From Phycisphaerales bacterium (GTDB lineage Bacteria; Planctomycetota; Phycisphaerae; Phycisphaerales; UBA1924), in assembly GCA_027019265.1 (NCBI GenBank), contig JALUWX010000044.1, positions 1 through 64,000 of the forward strand: 64,000 bases of DNA, given 5' to 3'. The translations under genes were made by a program, and so were the position numbers. The notes beneath the pieces were generated by a model. That model saw nothing but the letters and a program-made list of their open reading frames with translations, did no database searches and was not told where the DNA came from. Every line of letters begins with the position of its first letter. Within the stretch, counting starts at the first letter, position 1. This document shows positions 59,176 through 64,000 of this stretch, piece by piece.

Positions 59176-60147
59176 TCACGCTCGCCCCCGGTGCTTCATC
59201 CACAACCCGATCAGCACCATCACCACCCCGCCCCCGATCAGCGTGCGCACCATCATCGTCTTGGTCACGATCGATCGGGACCGCCGCCTGTCGTTCACCT
59301 GTCCGTCGCGTTCGCTCCCGACCGGCACAGGATCCGCCCCGAGTTCCGAGATCACCGAGCCGTCCGACTCCTTGATCACCCCCTCGATCCGATCGAACAC
59401 GAAGTACCCGTCCGGGACCGCGTACGGCGGAGCCGCATCGCCCGGGTCAAGGAGCCGTACCCCATCAACCCGAAACTCCATCCGGATCGGCGACCCAAGC
59501 AGCGGCACATACGCCAACTGCACAACCCGCATCGGCACCGACGACCCGTCCCCGAGTGTGGTCCAATCCTCGTACGTCACACGCTCCACGAAATCGCCGT
59601 TCGCGTTGAGCCGCCGAAACCCCACGAGCCGATCGCCCTCCATATCGATCTCAAGGCGCAGGCCGTCCCCGATCTCGTCGTCCACCCGGAGCGTCGTCAT
59701 CCCGTCCGCCGAGATTTCGAACCCGATGCGCCCCTCGCCTTCAACAAGCGCCCGCGCGATCGCCATCGGCGTCGCGCTCAGTTCCCCATTCAGCTGATGG
59801 AGCTTCGCAAACCCATCGCTCCGCGTCGCCCTCGACGACACCGGATCAACACGCCAGGTCTCCGTCCGAGTGCCGATCTGCAGATCGATCAGCGATCCGA
59901 ACTGGTCACCTCGATCCCGGAACGACCGACGCCACGCCCAGTCCCGGTGCGACGCGAACTCGATCCAGTGCGAGTGTTCCCCGTTGCTGAGCACCTCGAT
60001 CGTGCCTTCATATCCGCTCGGCAGCCCGAACCGATCCCACCCCGCGTCCCACACCCCGTCCTCCGCGCCCGCGCACGCCGCCGCACACACGATCGCCGCG
60101 CCGAAACACCACGCCCGCACGCCAGCTCCAAACCGCGTTATCTGCAT
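59176..60147 (-). CDS. Exported protein with C-terminal membrane anchor, unknown
   Basis: About 323 residues. Signal peptide WCFGAAIVCAAACAGA-E; mature part is beta-rich and acidic with paired strands (EGTIEVLSNGEHSHWIEFASH, GRIGFEISADGMTTLRVDDEIGDGLRLEIDMEG), and a C-terminal transmembrane helix (LIGGGVVMVLIGLWMKHRG). GGAGGA sits just before ATG 60147, deciding the start. No family recognised. Base use is strongly G-rich in its own sense strand, opposite to the neighbouring + genes. Confidence 0.7.
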   Translation of the reverse strand: MQITRFGAGVRAWCFGAAIVCAAACAGAEDGVWDAGWDRFGLPSGYEGTIEVLSNGEHSHWIEFASHRDWAWRRSFRDRGDQFGSLIDLQIGTRTETWRVDPVSSRATRSDGFAKLHQLNGELSATPMAIARALVEGEGRIGFEISADGMTTLRVDDEIGDGLRLEIDMEGDRLVGFRRLNANGDFVERVTYEDWTTLGDGSSVPMRVVQLAYVPLLGSPIRMEFRVDGVRLLDPGDAAPPYAVPDGYFVFDRIEGVIKESDGSVISELGADPVPVGSERDGQVNDRRRSRSIVTKTMMVRTLIGGGVVMVLIGLWMKHRGRA

Positions 60148-60239
60148 CATTCCTCCCGCCGCAGACGCCCCCATCATTCGATTCTCAGCCCGCGCCCAGA
60201 CTATCAAGCAACTTCATATTCAGCAACCGATATCGATCC

Positions 60240-61082
60240 ATGATGCCCCCCGTTCACCTCATCGCAACCCGCCGGGCGTTCACCCTCGTCGAGCTCCTCC
60301 TCTCGATCGGCATCCTCGCCATCCTCATCGGGCTCCTCATCCCCGTGCTCTCCAGCACCATGTTCCGCTCGAACGAAGCGATCTGCCAAGCGGAAATGCG
60401 CCAGCTCGGCACAACCATCACCATCTACTGCAACGAGAACAAAGGCGTCATGCCCTTCCCCCTGGGCGAAGACCGGGCCGGGAACGCGCTCTTCCCCGAC
60501 GGCGATCCGATCCCCGCAGGGTACTTCAGCGCCATCGCCGACCACTGGTGGCTCACGATGAAAGACGAGTTCGATTCGAGCCCCCTCCACGACGCGCTCA
60601 CCTGCCCCAGCGACACCGTCAGCGAACCACGCACCGAATACGCCGCCCACGAACTCGGACTCGAACCGGGCACCTTCAACCCACCGATCGTCCGCACCAT
60701 CTCCCGCGCGTTCTACTACCCCGCCGCCGCCCTCACCGCGGACAACATCGCCGACCAGCACACCTGGGAACGGGTCGCGCGCCTGGACGAAGCCCGCTTC
60801 CCCAGCGCCAAGGCCATGCTCGTCGAGGACGAACCCTTCCACGACACTTTCACCTTCGACGACCAATACATCGTCTCCGCGCCGATGCCCTACCGGCGCA
60901 TGGTCACCGCGTCCGACGGTTCAACCCAACTCCGCTCCATCGCCGACGCCGCCAACCCCGTCCTCATCAGCCTCGACGCGCCCCCGAACTATCCGGGTGA
61001 CCCGCAGATCTTCCTCGACGAGCAACGCATGCTCGCCGCTTTCCACTTCACCCGTGCCGGCGTCCTCGGGCGCGATTGGTAA
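60240..61082 (+). CDS. Lone prepilin-like protein (GspG/DUF1559 style)
   Basis: 280 residues. Prepilin leader TRRA/FTLVELLLSIGILAILIGLLIPVLSS, again with Ala at -1, Glu at +5. The rest is a globular body with CP and Trp/Tyr-rich segments (LTCPSDTVSEPRTEYAAHELG; MLVEDEPFHDTF). Planctomycetes carry many such stand-alone pseudopilins with large C-terminal domains, roles mostly unknown. It is isolated from the 28-35 kb export locus and divergent from the anchored protein. Confidence 0.82.
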   Translation: MMPPVHLIATRRAFTLVELLLSIGILAILIGLLIPVLSSTMFRSNEAICQAEMRQLGTTITIYCNENKGVMPFPLGEDRAGNALFPDGDPIPAGYFSAIADHWWLTMKDEFDSSPLHDALTCPSDTVSEPRTEYAAHELGLEPGTFNPPIVRTISRAFYYPAAALTADNIADQHTWERVARLDEARFPSAKAMLVEDEPFHDTFTFDDQYIVSAPMPYRRMVTASDGSTQLRSIADAANPVLISLDAPPNYPGDPQIFLDEQRMLAAFHFTRAGVLGRDW

Positions 61083-61150
61083 CCCCAACGAAACTGATCA
61101 TCCACCGCGCCACCACCCCCTCCGGGTCCTGAAATCGGGCATCCCTCTGC

Positions 61151-61182
61151 AAAACCGGGGCTTGCGGATCCGCGCGGTTTTT
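61151..61182 (+). terminator. Possible terminator upstream of the pdh operon
   Basis: AAAACCG (61151-61157) pairs with CGGTTTT (61175-61181), enclosing the palindrome GCGGATCCGC (61164-61173), and runs into TTTTT. TAGAAT at 61207-61212, about 107 bases before the pdhA start, could be the following operon's -10. Confidence 0.45.
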
Positions 61183-61319
61183 CCGCCCTCGGAACTGTTT
61201 CGTTCCTAGAATGGATGCCCCACCAGGGACATGACGGCGCACCCGCCGCCGTTCATCAAACGACGGCCGCGCGATCGCTGACCGCAACGCCCGTCCCGGG
61301 GGACAAACCAGGAGCCGAC

Positions 61320-62453
61320 ATGCCCCACCGAACCGTGTACGAAGCCAAGATCGAGTTCCTCCAGATCCTCGACGAGGACGGGAATCTCGACAAGAAACTC
61401 GCCAAGGACACCCTGAGTGTCGATGACGTCATCCACCTCTACGAGCAGATGCGCATCTGTCGAGAGCTCGACGAGATCGCGTTCAAGCTCCAGCGCTCCG
61501 GGCGCATGGGCACCTACCCGCAGAACAAGGGTCAGGAAGCCAACGCCGTCGGTTCAGGGCTCGCGATGAAGAAGGGCACCGACTGGCTCGTCCCTTCCTA
61601 CCGAGAGAACGCCGCCCTCTTCATGCACGGACTCCCCATGCACTACATCCTCACCTACTGGATGGGCGATGAGCGCGGCTCCAAGATCCCCGAGGGTGTC
61701 AACATCACCCCCCTCTCCGTCCCCATCGGGACCCACATGCTCCATGCAGCGGGGATCGCCTGGGCCGCCAAGGTCCGCGGCGAGAAGGACAAAGCCGTCA
61801 TCACCTACTTCGGCGACGGCGCGACTTCCGAAGGCGACTTCCACGGCGCGATGAACTTCGCGTCCACCATGCAGGTCCCCTGCATCTTCTACTGCCAGAA
61901 CAACCAGTGGGCGATCTCCGTCCCGCGCGAGCAGCAGATGAACTCGCGCACCGTCGCACAGAAAGCCCTCGCGTACGACATGCCCACCATCCAGGTCGAC
62001 GGCAACGACATCTTCGCCGTCTACAAGGCCGTCTCCGACGCGCGCAAGCGCGCCATCGAAGGCGGAGGACCCTCCTTCATCGAAGCCGTCACCTACCGAC
62101 TCGCCGACCATACCACGGCCGACGACGCGCGCCGATACCGGGACCAGAACGAAGTCGATGCCTGGCTCGACAAGGACCCCCTGATCCGGACCCGCAAGTA
62201 CCTCGAATCCCAGAACGCCTGGGACGACACCAAGCAGCAGGAACTCGAGGACCGCGCCAAGCGCATCGTCAAGGAGGTCGTCGATGCGGCGATCTCCATC
62301 GAAGCGCCCACCACGGACGAGTTCTTCGACGACATGTACAAGACCCTCGACCCGAGCCTGGTCCGTCAACGCGACACCATGCGCACCAGCTCGCTCGGAC
62401 AGAACCCCGAGCAAGCGGGTCTCAAAGCCAACCCGGCCGGAGCTTCGCGATGA
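61320..62453 (+). CDS. pdhA: Pyruvate dehydrogenase E1 component subunit alpha
   Basis: 377 residues. Thiamine-diphosphate motif GDGATSEGDFHGAMNFA ... YCQNNQWAIS is intact; the start LQRSGRMGTYPQNKGQEANAVG and LVPSYRENAALFMHGLPMHY match Gram-positive-type PdhA more than branched-chain dehydrogenases. It decarboxylates pyruvate with E1 beta and passes acetyl to the lipoyl E2. AGGAG before ATG 61320 decides the start. ATGA overlap to the next small gene. Confidence 0.93.
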   Translation: MPHRTVYEAKIEFLQILDEDGNLDKKLAKDTLSVDDVIHLYEQMRICRELDEIAFKLQRSGRMGTYPQNKGQEANAVGSGLAMKKGTDWLVPSYRENAALFMHGLPMHYILTYWMGDERGSKIPEGVNITPLSVPIGTHMLHAAGIAWAAKVRGEKDKAVITYFGDGATSEGDFHGAMNFASTMQVPCIFYCQNNQWAISVPREQQMNSRTVAQKALAYDMPTIQVDGNDIFAVYKAVSDARKRAIEGGGPSFIEAVTYRLADHTTADDARRYRDQNEVDAWLDKDPLIRTRKYLESQNAWDDTKQQELEDRAKRIVKEVVDAAISIEAPTTDEFFDDMYKTLDPSLVRQRDTMRTSSLGQNPEQAGLKANPAGASR

Positions 62454-62713
62454 TCGTCAAGATCATCGATCACAAACAGAAGGCCCGGTACGTCAACGCC
62501 GCGTTCATCAAGTCCATCCAGGACAAGGGCGCGAGCAAATGCCAGGTCGAAGTCTCGGGCTGGGCGACCAAGATCACGGTCAACCAACCCGCGGAAGCCG
62601 TCGCGGAGATCGTCTCCGCCGCGCTCCCCACCAACATCGACGCCATCCTCGCCGCCGAGGAAGAGCGACAACAGCAAGCACAAGCCGCGACCACCGTTGC
62701 GGTCATCGGATAA
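62450..62713 (+). CDS. Small uncharacterised protein within the pdh operon
   Basis: 87 residues, overlapping pdhA by ATGA and ending 13 bases before the pdhB ATG, so strongly coupled. MIVKIIDHKQKARYVNAAFIKSIQDKG...CQVEVSGWATKITVNQPAEAVAEIVSAAL suggests a beta-beta-alpha fold like that of small FlbD-type proteins (weak resemblance), then a Gln/Ala-rich tail. It might help assemble the E1 heterotetramer or regulate PDH. I know of no named family with this position. Confidence 0.75.
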   Translation: MIVKIIDHKQKARYVNAAFIKSIQDKGASKCQVEVSGWATKITVNQPAEAVAEIVSAALPTNIDAILAAEEERQQQAQAATTVAVIG

Positions 62714-62726
62714 CGGAGCCACACCC

Positions 62727-63701
62727 ATGGCAGAACAAACCCTTGTCGGCGCCATCAACCAAGCACTCGACCAGGCGCTCGCGTCCGATCCCGACGTCAT
62801 CCTCCTGGGTGAAGACGTCGGGCTCAACGGCGGCGTCTTCCGCGTCACCGACGGGCTCCAAGCCAAGCACGGCAAAGACCGTGTCGTGGACACCCCCCTC
62901 GACGAATCCGGGATCATGGGCACCGCGATCGGGCTCGCGATCGCCGGGATGAAGTCCATCCCCGAGATCCAGTTCGAAGGATTCATGGGTCCGGCCTACG
63001 ACCAACTCGTCAACCACGCCGCACGCATGCGCACCCGGACCCGCTCCGCCGTCACCGTCCCCATGACCGTCCGGGTCCCCGTCGGCGGCGGGATCCACGC
63101 GCCCGAGCTCCACTCCGACTCACCCGAAGCGATCTACGCGCACTCCCCGGGTCTCAAGGTCCTCATGCCCTCGACCCCCTACGACGCCAAGGGGCTCCTC
63201 ACCGCCGCGATCAACGACCCCGACCCCGTCCTCTTCTTCGAGCCCAAGCGCGTCTACCGAACCTTCAAGGAAGAAGTCCCCGAAGAAACCTACGAGATCG
63301 AGATCGGCAAAGGCAAGATCGTCTCCGACGGCGACGACCTCACCGTCGTCACCTGGGGCGCGAGCGTGTTCCAAGCCCTCGAAGCGATCGACAACCTCCC
63401 CGAGGACGTCTCCGTCGAGCTCATCGACCTCCGCTCCATCTACCCCTTCGATATGGACATCATCGCGGAGTCCGTCAACAAGACCGGGCGCTGTGTCGTC
63501 GTCCACGAAGCCCCCCTCACCTGTGGCATGGGCGCCGAGATCGCCGCGCGGGTCATGGAAGAATGCTTCCTCAGTCTCGAAGCCCCCGTCCAGCGCGTCA
63601 CGGGCTTCGACACCATCATGCCCTACTACAAACTCGAGAACGAGTACCTCCCCGAAGCCCCGCGCATCAAGAAGGGCATCGAGGAGTGCCTCGCGTACTA
63701 A
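62727..63701 (+). CDS. pdhB: Pyruvate dehydrogenase E1 component subunit beta
   Basis: 324 residues, usual length. Blocks LLGEDVGLNGGVFRVTDGLQAKHGKDRVVDTPLDESGIMGTAIGLAIAGMKSIPEIQFEGFM and HSDSPEAIYAHSPGLKVLMPSTPYDAKGLL are diagnostic for TPP-dependent 2-oxoacid dehydrogenase beta chains. GGAG lies eight bases before ATG 62727. It pairs with PdhA from the same operon. Confidence 0.95.
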   Translation: MAEQTLVGAINQALDQALASDPDVILLGEDVGLNGGVFRVTDGLQAKHGKDRVVDTPLDESGIMGTAIGLAIAGMKSIPEIQFEGFMGPAYDQLVNHAARMRTRTRSAVTVPMTVRVPVGGGIHAPELHSDSPEAIYAHSPGLKVLMPSTPYDAKGLLTAAINDPDPVLFFEPKRVYRTFKEEVPEETYEIEIGKGKIVSDGDDLTVVTWGASVFQALEAIDNLPEDVSVELIDLRSIYPFDMDIIAESVNKTGRCVVVHEAPLTCGMGAEIAARVMEECFLSLEAPVQRVTGFDTIMPYYKLENEYLPEAPRIKKGIEECLAY

Positions 63702-63776
63702 TCCCACTTCCCCCAGCCCCACACCCACGAACAACGCCTCGCTCGACACCACGAGCGGATCGAAGGAAACACAACC

Positions 63777-64000
63777 ATGGCCGGCAAAGTCTCATCCGAT
63801 CCCAACGTCTTCATCCTCCCCGATCTCGGTGAAGGGCTCGAAGAAGCAGAACTCATCGCGTGGAAAGTCTCCGAAGGCGACGAAGTGGACGAGCTCCAGG
63901 TCATCGCCGAGATGGAAACCGACAAAGCACTCGTCGAAGTCCCCTCCCCCCGCGCGGGCACCATCAAAACCCTCCACGGCGGCGCCGGAGACACCATCAA
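63777..64000 (+). CDS. Dihydrolipoamide acyltransferase (E2), N-terminal part, runs off the right edge
   Basis: 74 codons of a biotinyl/lipoyl domain: FILPDLGEGLEEAELIAWKVSEGDEV, then EMETDK50ALVEVPSP with the lipoylated Lys50. It begins a dihydrolipoyl acetyltransferase (E2) following E1 alpha and beta, so pyruvate dehydrogenase E2 is likely. AAGGA nine bases upstream supports the ATG. The E1/E3-binding and catalytic domains are beyond the window. Confidence 0.9.
   Translation, partial: MAGKVSSDPNVFILPDLGEGLEEAELIAWKVSEGDEVDELQVIAEMETDKALVEVPSPRAGTIKTLHGGAGDTI

Noticed and set aside
58771-60243. 490-codon + frame running from the acyl-CoA dehydrogenase into the next gene
   Set aside because: Shifted frame of the dehydrogenase and antisense of the anchored protein; a terminator lies inside.
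61164-61173. GCGGATCCGC palindrome as an operator
   Set aside because: It lies inside the loop of a terminator-like structure, which explains it better.

Overview
The window is a gene-dense, high-GC bacterial chromosome segment with no rRNA operon, phage, IS element or CRISPR array. It looks like a planctomycete of the Phycisphaerae/Phycisphaerales type (inference). The signs are two chromatin-like proteins with long Lys/Ala- or Lys/Thr-rich N-terminal tails (an HU, and a DksA-like coiled coil), secreted proteins ending in paired D-x-[FL]-D-F-F-D tails or in a PEP-CTERM-like anchor of the 'PAPGA' type, and several pseudopilins with a secretin.

Layout. 1-16.8 kb: a 2-hydroxyacid dehydrogenase fragment, tailed HU, CstA, PsuG, two secreted proteins with the same C-terminal tail, a receiver protein, a PBP4-type DD-peptidase, a UbiD-type decarboxylase, a methyltransferase/ABC-export operon, ProC and AccA. 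16.9-30 kb: H1-like/DksA-like protein coupled to LspA, small metabolic enzymes (cupin, MBL, DinB, ThiF/MoeB, GNAT), rpsL-rpsG, MazG-like, a membrane PP2C/RsbU phosphatase, a cobalamin adenosyltransferase and RecJ. 28.7-38.4 kb: a minus-strand type II secretion/type IV pilus-like block (three pseudopilins, a small membrane protein, a secretin with a very long C-terminal extension, a TPR lipoprotein), preceded by an exported HEAT-repeat protein with what reads as a phospho-site-less receiver domain. That protein is divergent from a regulator with reversed HTH-then-receiver order. 38.5-50.4 kb: Dps, M42 peptidase, YgfZ, RibD, RNase HII-like protein, a 927-residue coiled-coil lipoprotein, tRNA-Leu(CAG), RecA with a recognisable promoter, a DUF2231-like membrane protein and an S10 carboxypeptidase. 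50.5-59.1 kb: a leucine/acyl-CoA catabolic cluster (carboxyltransferase beta subunit, HMG-CoA lyase, three crotonases, a long acyl-CoA dehydrogenase). 59.2-64 kb: a membrane protein, a lone pseudopilin, and the pyruvate dehydrogenase operon (E1 alpha, an 87-residue protein, E1 beta, start of E2).

How it fits together. The right end feeds acetyl-CoA: PDH from pyruvate, and methylcrotonyl-CoA carboxylation, methylglutaconyl hydration and HMG-CoA cleavage from leucine. AccA and the acyl-CoA dehydrogenase lie on the lipid side. The 28.7-38.4 kb block is the most system-like and least familiar part.

A window-scale pattern cuts across genes. On the left the + strand is G-rich whichever strand the gene is on; on the right it is C-rich. 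Base skew therefore changes sign near 38-48 kb, which is what a replication terminus looks like.

Starts were chosen by ribosome-binding sites, signal peptides and family alignment recalled from memory. No search or structure prediction was run.
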